From NCBI GenBank assembly GCA_034506175.1, contig JAPDQB010000033.1, positions 1-64,000 on the forward strand: DNA of 64,000 bases, written 5' to 3'. A program made the position numbers and the translations under genes. Below the pieces are notes generated by a model. The model was not told the DNA's origin and searched no databases. It saw only the letters and a list, made by a program, of their open reading frames with translations. The DNA is from a candidate division KSB1 bacterium (GTDB lineage Bacteria; Zhuqueibacterota; Zhuqueibacteria; Zhuqueibacterales; Zhuqueibacteraceae). This document shows, piece by piece, positions 16,795-26,285 of this stretch; the stretch's first letter is position 1; each line of letters starts with the position of its first letter.

Positions 16795-18159
16795 ATGAAC
16801 GAGCAACTCACCACAGGCAAAACTTTACGCCTAGCCAGCGGCGGCTGTTGCGGCGGACCAAGTGTTTCCGCCGAACCCGCGGCAACCGAAGAGAAAAAAA
16901 TCAAATCACAGGTGCAAGCTTACTACAGCGAGCGCGTGCAAACTCCATCTTCGGGAGGATGCTGCACCAAAAGCTCGGCTCGCGCCGTCAATATTTCCGA
17001 GTTGGCAGGTTATCAACGAGAGACGCTGGCGAGCATTCCAGCCGCAGCCGCGGAAAAAAGTTTTGGCTGCGGCGATCCGCTGGCGTTTACCGAAGTGCAG
17101 CCCGGCCAAACCGTGCTCGACATCGGCTCCGGCGCGGGCATTGATTGTTTCATCGCTTCGCAGAAAGTCGGACCAACCGGCAAGGTGATCGGCCTCGACA
17201 TGACGCCGGCGATGCTCGAAACCGCGCGGCGCAATGCCCGTGAAGGCGGCTACACGAATGTCGAATTTCGGCAGGGCGAAGCCGAGAGCATGCCGGTCGA
17301 AAGCAGCAGCGTCGATTGGGTGATCTCGAATTGCGTCATCAATCTTTCCCCGGCCAAGGAAAAAGTTTTTGCGGAAATCAACCGCGTGCTCAAGCCCGGC
17401 GGCCGCATTTCCATCAGCGACATCGTCGCCGATGCGCTTCCCGATTTTGTGCGCCAGGATAAACTGGCTTATTGCGGCTGCATCGGCGGCGCGATTCCGG
17501 AAGCCGACTATCTTTCGCTGCTTACGCAAGCCGGCCTCGTCGACGTGCACGTCGAGGCGCGATTGGATTACACGCCGGAGCAGATTCGTGGAATGATTCT
17601 GGCGGATACGCAGTTGCAGCATAGGTACGGCGCCATTGTCGAAGCGAATCCGCAGATTCTCGAACAGATCAAAATTGCCAGCATTAAAGTTGCCGGCCGC
17701 AAGCCCGCAGTCGACGAAAAGCTGAAGACGCGCGTCGAACCGGCAAGCGCCAAAGATTTTCCGGCCATCGCGCAATTGCTGCAGCGAAGCAATTTGCCCG
17801 TCGACGGCCTTCAAGAAATTTCGGATTCAATTTTAGTGGCGCGGCAAAACGGCGGTCTTGTCGGCGTGATCGGCCTTGAACGTTACGGCGACGCGGGTTT
17901 GGTGCGATCCTTTGCTGTTGCCGAAAATTGGCGCGGCCGCGGTGTCGGAAAAGAGCTGGGACAGGCGCTTTTGCAACACGCGGCCAAAAGCGGCATTCAA
18001 AAAGTTTATTTGCTCACCAACACCATTCGCGATCTCGCTGCCAAAAACGGCTTTCGTGAAATTCCGCGCGAAGAAGTTCCGGCCGGCGTGCGTGAATCTG
18101 TGGAGTTTCGCCTGAATTGCTGCGACAGCGCCGTGGCGATGGAGCGCAGTTTGGTTTGA
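16795..18159 (+). CDS. arsM: Arsenite methyltransferase fused to an ArsN-like acetyltransferase
   Basis: The 454-residue protein joins two domains. Residues about 35-300 are an ArsM-type S-adenosylmethionine methyltransferase: SAM motif 'VLDIGSGAGIDCFIASQKVG' and conserved cysteines C92 ('FGCGDP'), C180 ('SNCVINL') and C229 ('AYCGCIGG'), matching the three that bind As(III) in ArsM. Residues about 312-454 are a GNAT domain ('SFAVAENWRGRGVGKELGQALL') resembling ArsN2 arsenic-resistance acetyltransferases and ending in a CC pair (442-443). Extra CC pairs occur at 18-19 and 56-57. A good ribosome site (AAGGAGAT) precedes the ATG. It forms an operon with the MarR gene. Confidence 0.88.
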   Translation: MNEQLTTGKTLRLASGGCCGGPSVSAEPAATEEKKIKSQVQAYYSERVQTPSSGGCCTKSSARAVNISELAGYQRETLASIPAAAAEKSFGCGDPLAFTEVQPGQTVLDIGSGAGIDCFIASQKVGPTGKVIGLDMTPAMLETARRNAREGGYTNVEFRQGEAESMPVESSSVDWVISNCVINLSPAKEKVFAEINRVLKPGGRISISDIVADALPDFVRQDKLAYCGCIGGAIPEADYLSLLTQAGLVDVHVEARLDYTPEQIRGMILADTQLQHRYGAIVEANPQILEQIKIASIKVAGRKPAVDEKLKTRVEPASAKDFPAIAQLLQRSNLPVDGLQEISDSILVARQNGGLVGVIGLERYGDAGLVRSFAVAENWRGRGVGKELGQALLQHAAKSGIQKVYLLTNTIRDLAAKNGFREIPREEVPAGVRESVEFRLNCCDSAVAMERSLV

Positions 18160-18243
18160 GTTGTTTATGGCTTGCTTTTTAATGATGGTTTGTGTATTAT
18201 GTATTTGTAATTTTTGAGTGAGAAATCTTATTGATGACACAAA

Positions 18244-18762
18244 ATGAAATGTCATGAATGCGGCCGGCACATCACGCCGCGCTCGAAGTTTTGCCCTTAT
18301 TGCGGCAAGCCGGTTTCGCCGCGCCGAAGCCAGAAAACCAATGCCCGAACGGTGAAGCCGAACTGGCCGCTTTATGTGACGCTGGTTATTGCGGGCGCTG
18401 CCATCGGGGTGCTGGCCTTTCGCTTGCTTCAAAAACCGGATTCCACGGCGGCCTCGCAATTCGACCCGACGCTGCGCGGTGAACAATTGGCTCAACTTTA
18501 TCCGGCGGTGTACGAAGTGGCGTCGCAGTTCATTTGCCCCTGCGGCTCGTGCACGGATGGTCTTGAAGTCTGCGACTGTGAGATGGCGCGTGGCGCCTCG
18601 GAAGTGCGTTTGTTCATTTATCAACTCCTGCAGGTTCATCACCCGCCGCACGTCATCGAGATGGTGGAAAAAAAATACGGTTACCGCAAAAATGGCGCAC
18701 CAGCGCCAACCAGCCTCGAGAAAGTGCCGCCGCCATCTTGGCAAACATCACCAACCCAGTAA
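18244..18762 (+). CDS. Zinc-ribbon membrane protein with CcmH-like Cys motif
   Basis: A 172-residue protein with an N-terminal double-CxxC zinc ribbon ('MKCHECGRH...FCPYCGKP'), one transmembrane helix at about 41-60 ('LYVTLVIAGAAIGVLAF') and an outward domain with a dense cysteine cluster 'FICPCGSCTDGLEVCDC'. The latter resembles the CcmH/PCYCGC family, thiol proteins of cytochrome c maturation. Its placement upstream of lgt, copA and the ccm genes supports a role in heme or copper thiol chemistry, but the exact function is unknown. Confidence 0.6.
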   Translation: MKCHECGRHITPRSKFCPYCGKPVSPRRSQKTNARTVKPNWPLYVTLVIAGAAIGVLAFRLLQKPDSTAASQFDPTLRGEQLAQLYPAVYEVASQFICPCGSCTDGLEVCDCEMARGASEVRLFIYQLLQVHHPPHVIEMVEKKYGYRKNGAPAPTSLEKVPPPSWQTSPTQ

Positions 18763-18768
18763 ACATTT

Positions 18769-19563
18769 ATGTATCCAGAGATTTTAAAAATCGGACCCTT
18801 CACCCTGCACAGTTTCGGATTGATGGCGATGTTGGGTTTTTTAATTCCGACGCTGATCATGCGCCGCGAATTCAAGCGCAAAGATATGGATCCGGAACTG
18901 GCCAACAACATCGCTGTCGCGGCCATCATCGGCGGTTTCATCGGCGCGCGGCTCTATTATATTATCGAACATTGGCAGGATTTTTTGCTGCATCCGAAAG
19001 ATTATATCATCAGCGGTGCGGGTTTGGTTTGGTACGGCGGATTTTTCGGCGGCGCGTTAGCTGTCATGTGGTTGCTCCGGCGTTACAAAGTTCCATTTTG
19101 GAAAACCGTGGATGTCGTCGGCCCGCAGCTTTTACTCGGCCAGGCCTTCGGCCGCATGGGCTGCCTGCTCGCGGCCGATGGCGATTACGGCCCGCCTTCG
19201 GATTTGCCATGGGCCATGGCTTTTCCCAAAGGGGTTGTGCCGACTGAGGTGCCGGTGCACCCGACGCCACTCTACGAAATGATTTTCCTGCTCACATTTT
19301 TCGCAATCCTTTGGAACATTCGCCGCCGGCCGTTTCCCGACGGCACGTTTTTCGGCCTGTATTTCATTGCCGCCGGCATCGGGCGTTTTGTCACAGAATT
19401 TTGGCGCACGACACCAAAGATCGCGTTTGATTGGATGAGCCTGGCGCAACTGATCAGCATCGCCATGATCATCACCGGCTTGCTCATTATTAAGTCGCGC
19501 CGGCGGAGCCAAGATGAAAAGCTTTCCACTTCACAGCGCCTCAAACACATGGCAAAGAATTAA
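18769..19563 (+). CDS. lgt: Prolipoprotein diacylglyceryl transferase
   Basis: Lgt transfers diacylglycerol from phosphatidylglycerol to the lipobox cysteine of prolipoproteins at the inner membrane. The 264-residue multi-pass protein shows 'IGARLYYIIEHW', 'SGAGLVWYGGFFGGALAVMWLLRRYKVPFW' (Lgt signature), 'LGQAFGRMGCLLAADGDYG' and 'VPVHPTPLYEM'. It follows the zinc-ribbon gene by six bases and precedes copA by three, so it is embedded in the operon, and it serves the many lipoproteins predicted in this window. Confidence 0.93.
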   Translation: MYPEILKIGPFTLHSFGLMAMLGFLIPTLIMRREFKRKDMDPELANNIAVAAIIGGFIGARLYYIIEHWQDFLLHPKDYIISGAGLVWYGGFFGGALAVMWLLRRYKVPFWKTVDVVGPQLLLGQAFGRMGCLLAADGDYGPPSDLPWAMAFPKGVVPTEVPVHPTPLYEMIFLLTFFAILWNIRRRPFPDGTFFGLYFIAAGIGRFVTEFWRTTPKIAFDWMSLAQLISIAMIITGLLIIKSRRRSQDEKLSTSQRLKHMAKN

Positions 19564-19566
19564 GAC

Positions 19567-21819
19567 ATGCAAGCTTCCGCTGAAAAACTCACACTCGAAG
19601 TCAAAGGCATGCACTGCGCCGGTTGCGTCGCAACAGTTGAAAAAAAATTAAAGGCGCAGCCCGGTGTCGTCGAGGCGGCGGTCAATTTGACGACCGAGCG
19701 CGCCCTCGTGCATTTTTCTCCGGAACATATTTCTCCCGACAAACTTGTTGAAGCGGTCAACGCCGCCGGCTATCAAGCCGCCGTGCTTTCCGAGCAAGCG
19801 CCGCGGCGTGACGAAGAATTCAACCAATCACGTCGCCGCATGAAGATCGCCTGGTGGTTGACGGCGCCGGTGATGATGCTCATGATACCTGAAATGATCT
19901 GGGGACACGGACACACGGCATGGCCGAATCAATTTGCCAATACAATTTTGACTTTGGTTCTTGGCGCTGCCGTGGTTTTCTGGCCCGGCGCAGCGACACT
20001 GCGGTCGGCCTGGAATTCCGTGACGCACGGCGGCGCCAACATGGATGTCTTGATTGCCGTCGGCACGCTGGCGTCGTTGGCAACCGGGGTTTTGTCTTTT
20101 TTTATGGTCATCGCCAATTTTGCCGGCATCGCCGCGATGATCATGGCCATTCACCTCACCGGTCGCTTCATCGAAGCCCGCGCGCGCGGCCGCGCTTCGG
20201 CAGCGATCAAAAAATTATTCCAACTCGGCGCAAAAAATGCGCGCGTCATTCGAAACGGCAACGAGATTGACATTCCCATCGAGCAGCTTACAACCGGCGA
20301 CTTCTTCGTCGTTCGCCCCGGCGAAAAAATTGCCACCGACGGCAAGGTGATCGACGGGCAAAGCGCCGTTGACGAATCAATGGTCAGTGGCGAATCCATG
20401 CCGGTCGAAAAACATGCCGGCGACAAGGTGATTGGCGCGACCATCAATCTGAACGGCCGCCTGGTTGTCGAGGCCACCGCCGTCGGCCGCCAAACCTTTC
20501 TCGCGCAGATGATCGACCTGGTGGAGGAATTGCAAACCACCAAAGTGCCGATTCAAGCCTTTGCCGACAAAGTTACAGCGTATTTTGTGCCAGCCATTCT
20601 CGTGCTCGCCGCCCTCACCTTTGTCGGATGGTATTTTTTTGACGAGACACTGCGATATGCCCCTCTGGCGCTACAGAACATTTTGCCATGGGCCAACGTC
20701 TCACCTTCGGCCATCACGTTGGCGGTTTCCGCGATGGTTGCCGTGCTCGTCATCGCCTGCCCGTGCGCACTCGGCCTGGCGACGCCGACCGCCTTGATGG
20801 TCGGCAGCGGCATTGGCGCCCAACTCGGCGTGTTGTTTCGCCGCGGCGAAGCGATTCAAACTTTGAAAGAAGTTCGCGCCATCATCTTCGACAAAACCGG
20901 CACGCTGACGCTTGGCAAGCCGCAGGTTACCGAGGTTTACACCGCGCCCGGCGTCACCGAAAGAGATTTATTGACAGCCGCCGCCAGCGTCGAAGCTGCC
21001 TCCGAGCATCCGCTGGCAACGGCGATTGTGAATTACGCGCGCATGCGCGAAGTGCCGTTTCAGCGTGTCAATGAATTCAATGCGATTGCCGGAAAAGGCG
21101 TGACCGCAAAAATATCCGGAGATGCGGTTGTCATCGGTTCTCCAAGCTTGTTGAGCGGCAGCGATTCCGGACTTGATGGCGTCGCGGAAAATATCGAGAG
21201 GTTTGAGCGAAACGGCAAAACCGTCGTCGTCGTTGCGCGCAATCAGCGCGTACTCGGCGCGTTGGCCGTTGCCGATACCATGAAACCCGAAGCGCCGGCG
21301 GTGATTGCTGAGCTGAACAAAACAGGAATCGAAACGATCATGCTCACCGGCGACAATCAGCTTACCGCCGACGCCGTCGCGCGACAACTCGGCATTCGCC
21401 ACGTTATCGCCGGTGTAGTGCCGGACGGCAAAGTGGCGGAAGTCCGCCGTTTGCAAAAACAATTTGGCAGCGTTGCCATGGTTGGCGACGGCATTAACGA
21501 CGCGCCGGCGCTGGCCGCGGCAAATGTCGGCGTCGCCATCGGCACCGGCACCGACATTGCTATTGAAGCGGCAGACGTCACGTTGGTGCGCAGCGATCTA
21601 AGCAGCGTGGTGACGGCGATGCGGTTGTCGAAAGCGGCTTTTCGCAAAATCAAGCAAAATTTGTTTTGGGCGTTTTTTTACAACGTTTTGGCAATACCGC
21701 TGGCCGTTCTCGGCCTCCTGCATCCGGTGATTGCTGAAATCGCCATGGCTTCCAGCTCGATCACCGTGGTCAGCAACGCCAATTTGTTGCGGCGGGCAAA
21801 AGTTAAATTTGAAAAATAA
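19567..21819 (+). CDS. copA: Copper-translocating P1B-type ATPase
   Basis: A 750-residue heavy-metal pump. It has an N-terminal HMA domain with metal-binding 'GMHCAGC' (residues 15-20), the translocation motif CPC in '[13 protein letters not shown]' near 398, the phosphorylation site 'DKTGTLT' near 442, the SEHPLA motif near 480 and the hinge '[11 protein letters not shown]'. The CPC and single HMA domain fit Cu(I) transport. The C-terminal helix set includes '[19 protein letters not shown]'. Location amid CcmH-like and ccm genes suggests it supplies or removes copper during cytochrome oxidase and cytochrome assembly. Confidence 0.93.
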   Translation: MQASAEKLTLEVKGMHCAGCVATVEKKLKAQPGVVEAAVNLTTERALVHFSPEHISPDKLVEAVNAAGYQAAVLSEQAPRRDEEFNQSRRRMKIAWWLTAPVMMLMIPEMIWGHGHTAWPNQFANTILTLVLGAAVVFWPGAATLRSAWNSVTHGGANMDVLIAVGTLASLATGVLSFFMVIANFAGIAAMIMAIHLTGRFIEARARGRASAAIKKLFQLGAKNARVIRNGNEIDIPIEQLTTGDFFVVRPGEKIATDGKVIDGQSAVDESMVSGESMPVEKHAGDKVIGATINLNGRLVVEATAVGRQTFLAQMIDLVEELQTTKVPIQAFADKVTAYFVPAILVLAALTFVGWYFFDETLRYAPLALQNILPWANVSPSAITLAVSAMVAVLVIACPCALGLATPTALMVGSGIGAQLGVLFRRGEAIQTLKEVRAIIFDKTGTLTLGKPQVTEVYTAPGVTERDLLTAAASVEAASEHPLATAIVNYARMREVPFQRVNEFNAIAGKGVTAKISGDAVVIGSPSLLSGSDSGLDGVAENIERFERNGKTVVVVARNQRVLGALAVADTMKPEAPAVIAELNKTGIETIMLTGDNQLTADAVARQLGIRHVIAGVVPDGKVAEVRRLQKQFGSVAMVGDGINDAPALAAANVGVAIGTGTDIAIEAADVTLVRSDLSSVVTAMRLSKAAFRKIKQNLFWAFFYNVLAIPLAVLGLLHPVIAEIAMASSSITVVSNANLLRRAKVKFEK

Positions 21820-21846
21820 CATCTTGATGTCGTGATTGAGGTTTCC

Positions 21847-22350
21847 ATGAAAAAAACAATCAGCTTGATTTTTTTCTTGTTGGCGGCCAATCTGATGTTT
21901 GCGCAAAGCGAGCTGGCGCCGGAACTGCGCACGCTGCAAACCGAAATTCAAAACGGCTTGGCGTGTTATTGCGGCTGCGGCATGACCATTCAAGGCTGTC
22001 TCGGCGGCATGACGTGCAGCGAATCAAGAACGGTCAGCAAGCAGGTGGCGACGCTTCTGCAAAACGGCAAAGGCAAGGCGGAGGTTCTGCAAGCGATGGT
22101 GGCGCAGTACGGCGAAAAAATCCTGGCGGCGCCGACCAAAGAGGGCTTCAATTTGACCGCGTGGATTTTGCCTTTTGTCGCGCTCGCCGTTGGCGGTTTG
22201 ATCGTTGCCAGGATTATTTCTCATTGGAAGCAACAAACGCCGCAAAAAATGCCGGCAGCGGCGCCGGTTGCAAACCCGGAGGAAAAAACGGCTCTCGATC
22301 CGTATCAAGAACGTCTTGAACGCGAGCTGCGAGAATATGACGCGAAGTGA
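21847..22350 (+). CDS. CcmH-like thiol protein
   Basis: A 167-residue exported protein: signal peptide ('ISLIFFLLAANLMFAQS'), a Cys-rich segment at about 38-58 ('GLACYCGCGMTIQGC', 'MTCSESRTVSKQV'), the conserved 'GKGKAEVLQAMVAQYGEKIL' also seen in CcmH, and a transmembrane helix ('AWILPFVALAVGGLIVARI'). CcmH proteins reduce apocytochrome c thiols for heme attachment. The cysteine spacing (C-x-C-x-C) differs from the classic LRCxxC, so the call is CcmH-like. The ATG at 21847 is preferred over 21832 because the signal begins there. Confidence 0.72.
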   Translation: MKKTISLIFFLLAANLMFAQSELAPELRTLQTEIQNGLACYCGCGMTIQGCLGGMTCSESRTVSKQVATLLQNGKGKAEVLQAMVAQYGEKILAAPTKEGFNLTAWILPFVALAVGGLIVARIISHWKQQTPQKMPAAAPVANPEEKTALDPYQERLERELREYDAK

Positions 22351-23560
22351 ATTGCTCGAAATCATTGCGAATGGCGAGAATTCGGGGGTCGAATTCAAAC
22401 GTGACGATATTCGTCCGGAACAGCTCGCCAAAGAAATCGTTGCCTTCGCCAATTTCAAAGGTGGCCGCGTTTTAATCGGCGTCGAAAAAGATGGCGCTAT
22501 TTCCGGCATGGCTCGTTCGCAGTTGGAAGAATGGGTGATGAACGCTGTCTTCGGGCGCGTCACGCCACAAATTATTCCCTATTACGAAGAAGTCGAAGTC
22601 GAGACCGGCAAACGCGTGGCCGTTATCAGTGTCGAGCGCGGCGTGAATAAGCCCTATGCGGTGCGCGATGGCGACCGTCTGGATTTTTTTATTCGCGTGG
22701 AATCAGAATCCCGCCGCGCCGACCGCGATACGTTGCGCCGCCTGTTTCAAGTTTCTGAGAACATACACTTCGAGACCACTCCGGTCAGCGGCGCCACGTG
22801 GGAGCATTTTGATCAGACGCGGGTACGCGGTTACTTCCAGCTCATCCGGCGTTTTGAAGAACTGCCGGACAATCAGGATCACACGAATTGGGAACGTCTT
22901 CTCATCAACAACGACTACATGCTGGCAACCGAGCACGGCAAAATCGTGGCGACCGTGGCCGGTTGCGTGCTTTTTCAGAATCAACCCTCGCGCTTTTTGC
23001 CGGCCGCGGGTGTCAATGCGGCGGCATTTCGCGGTTTGGAAAAAGAATACGATTCGCTGGCGCGCGAGCGCTTCGATATGCCCATGGTGGCTTTGCCTCG
23101 TAAACGTCACCCCGCGGCCAATGGCCTGGTTGAAGAAGTTCTTGCTTTCGTTCAACGTTACTCCAGCGGCGAAGCACTGCACGGCGCGCGCCGCATCCGG
23201 CAATGGATTTATCCGAAAGAAGTGATTCGGGAGGCGCTTCTCAATGGCTTGATCCACCGTGACTGGACGATTCCGACCGACGTTGAGCTGACCATCTATG
23301 CGGATCGTCTGGAAATTGTCAGTCCGGGCGCTCTGCCGAACACCGTTACGGTCGAGAAAATGCGCGCCGGTGTGCGTGTCCCGCGCAATCCGATTATCAT
23401 GCGAACCATGCAAGATTGCGGCTATGTCGAAGCCATGGGCATGGGCGTTCGCAACATGATTCGCGGCATGTTGGCACACAATGGCACCGAGCCGGATTTT
23501 ATTGAAACTGAAGATCGCTTTACCGTCAGACTCTGGCGTGTAAAAAAACCCAAGGAATGA
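22337..23560 (+). CDS. AlbA_2/Schlafen-type ATP-binding transcriptional regulator
   Basis: A 407-residue protein with an N-terminal AlbA_2 domain ('NSGVEFKRDDIRPEQLAKEIVAFANFKGGRVLIGVEKDG') and a C-terminal GHKL-like ATP-binding region ('EVIREALLNGLIHRDWTIPTDVELTIYADRLEIVSPGALP'), the COG2865 architecture. The ATG at 22337 is chosen because homology starts there; the frame is open further upstream inside the previous gene, with which it overlaps by 14 bases. It interrupts the ccm gene set and its targets are unknown. Confidence 0.8.
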   Translation: MTRSELLEIIANGENSGVEFKRDDIRPEQLAKEIVAFANFKGGRVLIGVEKDGAISGMARSQLEEWVMNAVFGRVTPQIIPYYEEVEVETGKRVAVISVERGVNKPYAVRDGDRLDFFIRVESESRRADRDTLRRLFQVSENIHFETTPVSGATWEHFDQTRVRGYFQLIRRFEELPDNQDHTNWERLLINNDYMLATEHGKIVATVAGCVLFQNQPSRFLPAAGVNAAAFRGLEKEYDSLARERFDMPMVALPRKRHPAANGLVEEVLAFVQRYSSGEALHGARRIRQWIYPKEVIREALLNGLIHRDWTIPTDVELTIYADRLEIVSPGALPNTVTVEKMRAGVRVPRNPIIMRTMQDCGYVEAMGMGVRNMIRGMLAHNGTEPDFIETEDRFTVRLWRVKKPKE

Positions 23561-23567
23561 GAATCTT

Positions 23568-23969
23568 ATGACAGAAATCATTGGCTTTTTCCTCGCCATC
23601 CTCACCGCAATTTTTGTCGGGTATCCCCTGTTTCAAAAGCGGCAGCAGAAGATCAGTTTTGCGTTGAATCATCGCGCCCAGGAGCTCGAAGCGCGCAAGG
23701 CCGAAATTTACGCGGCGATCCGCGACATTGACTTTGATTACCGCATGGGCAAGCTCTCACAAGAGGATTACAATGCGCTGCGCGATCAATATAAAGCCGA
23801 AGCCATCAGCACGCTGAAGCAGATCGATCAGATGACCCTCGGCAAGCCGTCGCGCCGCGCGAAAAACACCGACTCGGGCGAAACGGCCGGACGTTATTGC
23901 CATCACTGCGGCCAACCGGTGGCGGCCTCGGATCGATTTTGCAGCACGTGCGGAGGAAAGCTGGAGTGA
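23568..23969 (+). CDS. CcmI-like protein with C-terminal zinc ribbon
   Basis: A 133-residue protein: a membrane helix at 3-20 ('IIGFFLAILTAIFVGYPLF'), a CcmI-like stretch ('AIRDIDFDYRMGKLSQEDYNALRDQYKAEAI') found at the N-terminus of cytochrome c biogenesis CcmI proteins, and a terminal zinc ribbon ('YCHHCGQPV...FCSTCGG'). It sits directly upstream of ccmA, and its TGA overlaps the GTG start of ccmA. It probably assists the heme exporter or apocytochrome handling. Confidence 0.72.
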   Translation: MTEIIGFFLAILTAIFVGYPLFQKRQQKISFALNHRAQELEARKAEIYAAIRDIDFDYRMGKLSQEDYNALRDQYKAEAISTLKQIDQMTLGKPSRRAKNTDSGETAGRYCHHCGQPVAASDRFCSTCGGKLE

Positions 23970-24712
23970 GCGCCTCGCCAACACCGGCTATCGAAGTCAA
24001 AAATCTTGTCAAAGCCTTCGGCACGTTTTACGCGCTGCGCGGCATTTCGCTGCAAATTGCACCCGGCGAAAGCGTGGCGATCTTCGGCCCGAACGGCGCC
24101 GGCAAAACCACCTTCCTGCGTATTCTCTCCGCCATTTCCCGTCCGAGCAGCGGCGAGATCGTTATCAACGGCCAGCCTCTGCGTGATGGCACGTTGTCGA
24201 TTCATCGCCAGCTTGGCGTCATCGGCCATCAATCGTTTCTTTATGATGATCTCACCGCCGAAGAGAATCTGTTGTTTTATGCGCGTCTCTATGATGTTGC
24301 TCGCCCCGCGCCTCGCATTCAAGAAGTTCTTGCCGAAGTCGGCTTGCGCGAGCGCGCCAAAGATCGCGTGCGCGCTTTTTCTCGCGGCATGCAGCAGCGT
24401 TTGGCGATTGCACGCGCCATGCTGCACAACCCCCGCCTGCTTTTTCTCGACGAACCCTACACCGGTTTGGATCAACATGCGGCTTCGATGCTCACCTCGT
24501 GGCTGAGCCGTTTGCGCTCGGAACGCCGCACCATACTTCTCGTGACGCACGATCTGGATCAAGGCCTGGCGCTGGCCGATCGCCTCGTGATTTTTTTGCG
24601 CGGCAAAATCGCCTGGGAAAAAGCGGCGCGCGAGCTTGACCAACACACGCTGCGGCAGCTTTATTTTGATTTGGTCGCCGGCGCCGAAAAACGATTCGGA
24701 GCGGCGGCATGA
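23966..24712 (+). CDS. ccmA: Heme exporter ATP-binding protein CcmA
   Basis: ABC ATPase that powers release of heme-loaded CcmE. The 248-residue protein has Walker A 'GPNGAGKTTFLRIL', signature 'FSRGMQQRLAIARAML' and Walker B 'LLFLDEPYTGLD'. The frame is open upstream to 23897, but the start is most likely the GTG at 23966, which overlaps the upstream stop (GTGA) and follows GGAGG at 23952-23956. It overlaps ccmB by ATGA. Confidence 0.88.
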   Translation: MSASPTPAIEVKNLVKAFGTFYALRGISLQIAPGESVAIFGPNGAGKTTFLRILSAISRPSSGEIVINGQPLRDGTLSIHRQLGVIGHQSFLYDDLTAEENLLFYARLYDVARPAPRIQEVLAEVGLRERAKDRVRAFSRGMQQRLAIARAMLHNPRLLFLDEPYTGLDQHAASMLTSWLSRLRSERRTILLVTHDLDQGLALADRLVIFLRGKIAWEKAARELDQHTLRQLYFDLVAGAEKRFGAAA

Positions 24713-25386
24713 GCGAGCTTCACAAACTTCTCGCGCTGATCAGGAAAGATTTGCTCGCCGAGTTTCGCACGAAGGAAATGATCTCGTCGATGCTGATGTT
24801 CGCGCTCATCGTCGTTGTCATCTTTAATTTCACCTTCGATCCGGGCAGCCGCGCCACGGCCGAAGCCGGCCCCGGCATTTTGTGGGTGGCTTTTACTTTT
24901 GCGGGGGTGTTGGGCCTGCATCGCGCCATGGTCCACGAAGTTGAGCGCGGCTGTCTGCACGGCCTCATGCTCGCGCCGGTGGAGCGCGGCATCATCTTTC
25001 TCGGCAAAGCCATCGGCAACGCCATTTTTATTTTCTTGATCGAGCTGCCGACGTTTTTGCTTTTTTCGGTTTTTTTCAATATTGATTTCTGGCGAGGCCT
25101 CGACAAGCTCGCGGTGATCTTTTTTCTCGGCACCATCGGCTTTGCGGCAGTGGGAACACTGTTGAGCGCCATCTCGGTCAACACCCGCACGCGAGAAATC
25201 ATGCTGCCGATTCTGCTTTTCCCCATCGAAGTGCCGGTCATCCTTTCCGCCGTCAACGCCACCGCCGGCGCCCTGGCCGGAAAAAATTGGAGCGCGATCA
25301 GCGGCTGGCTGAAATTGCTGGCGGGGTTCGATCTGATTTTTTTGCTGGTGTGTTTTGTGACGTTTGAGTATGTGCTGGAGGAGTGA
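24709..25386 (+). CDS. ccmB: Heme exporter membrane protein CcmB
   Basis: A 225-residue, six-helix inner-membrane protein forming the channel of the CcmABCD heme-release complex. It opens with 'LIRKDLLAEFRTKEMISSML', typical of CcmB, and contains 'VHEVERGCLHGLMLAPVERGIIFLGKAIGN' and 'FPIEVPVILSAVNAT'. It overlaps ccmA by four bases. About 190 bases with a promoter-like sequence separate it from ccmC. Confidence 0.88.
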   Translation: MSELHKLLALIRKDLLAEFRTKEMISSMLMFALIVVVIFNFTFDPGSRATAEAGPGILWVAFTFAGVLGLHRAMVHEVERGCLHGLMLAPVERGIIFLGKAIGNAIFIFLIELPTFLLFSVFFNIDFWRGLDKLAVIFFLGTIGFAAVGTLLSAISVNTRTREIMLPILLFPIEVPVILSAVNATAGALAGKNWSAISGWLKLLAGFDLIFLLVCFVTFEYVLEE

Positions 25387-25401
25387 GTCCCAATAAAATT
25401 G

Positions 25402-25430
25402 TTGACTTTCCTGTCTATTGTGCTTATTAT
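25402..25430 (+). promoter_or_regulatory. Sigma-70-like promoter upstream of ccmC
   Basis: TTGACT (25402-25407), a 17-base spacer and TATTAT (25425-25430) match the vegetative consensus well. It lies just after the ccmB stop and about 145 bases before the ccmC ATG, so ccmC and ccmD may be transcribed independently of the upstream operon with a long leader. Confidence 0.5.
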
Positions 25431-25575
25431 TTTAAAAGCCGATTGTGAGGCCAATGACTACAGCCGTTTTGTAACCGAGTTACTGAATCGTCCCCCAATA
25501 GAGCGTTCTATGGCAAGGGTAAAGTATCGCCCTAATTTAAATCGGAAATTTCACAAAAAGCTTCTGGAAATTACT

Positions 25576-26280
25576 ATGCCCCCCGACCAAAACCTCGAAC
25601 GCTGGACCAAAATTTTTGTCTACGCCACTTCTTTGATGATGCTCGTCAATCTCTACAACATTTTCATTTTCGTCCCGAACGAAGCCAGCATGGGCATTAT
25701 CCAGCGCATTTTTTATTTTCACGTGCCTTCGGCTTTTATTGCTTTTTTGGCTTTCGGGGTGACATTCGTTTACAGCATTCTTTTTCTCGCCAAACGGAAG
25801 ATGTGGCACGATCGTGTCGCGTATTGCTCGGCGGAAATCGGCGTGATCTTTACCACCGTCGTCCTCGTTACCGGCCCGATCTGGGCGCGCCCGGTTTGGA
25901 ATACCTGGTGGACGTGGGATGCGCGGCTGACCTCGACATTGGTGCTGTGGTTTATTTATGTCGGCTACATGATGCTGCGCGCCTACACCGGCGAAGAGCA
26001 GCGCGGTGCTCGCTTTGCCGCGGTCTTTGCCATCGTCGGTTTTGTCGACGTGCCGATCGTTTATCTTGCGAATCGCCTGTGGCGCACGCTGCACCCGCAG
26101 CCGGTGATGATGGGCGGCGCCGATTCCGGCTTGCATCCGACCATGCTCAAGGTGTTTCTCTTCAGTCTCGCGACCTTTCTCGGTCTCTATCTGTTCCTGC
26201 TGTTCCACCGTCTGCGCCTCGAGCGCACGCGTCTCGAGTTGGACGAAATCAAAAGAGAGTTGGCTTACTCGCAACAATAG
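25576..26280 (+). CDS. ccmC: Heme transport/handling protein CcmC
   Basis: A 234-residue, six-helix membrane protein that presents heme to CcmE. The tryptophan-rich WWD domain is visible as 'ARPVWNTWWTWDARLTSTLVLWFIYVGYM', with 'FYFHVPSAFIAFLAFG' and 'DVPIVYLANRLWRTLHPQP' carrying the histidines that flank it. The ATG at 25576 is chosen because family homology starts there; the frame continues upstream into non-conserved leader. It is followed within 5 bases by the small ccmD gene. Confidence 0.9.
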   Translation: MPPDQNLERWTKIFVYATSLMMLVNLYNIFIFVPNEASMGIIQRIFYFHVPSAFIAFLAFGVTFVYSILFLAKRKMWHDRVAYCSAEIGVIFTTVVLVTGPIWARPVWNTWWTWDARLTSTLVLWFIYVGYMMLRAYTGEEQRGARFAAVFAIVGFVDVPIVYLANRLWRTLHPQPVMMGGADSGLHPTMLKVFLFSLATFLGLYLFLLFHRLRLERTRLELDEIKRELAYSQQ

Positions 26281-26285
26281 GAATC

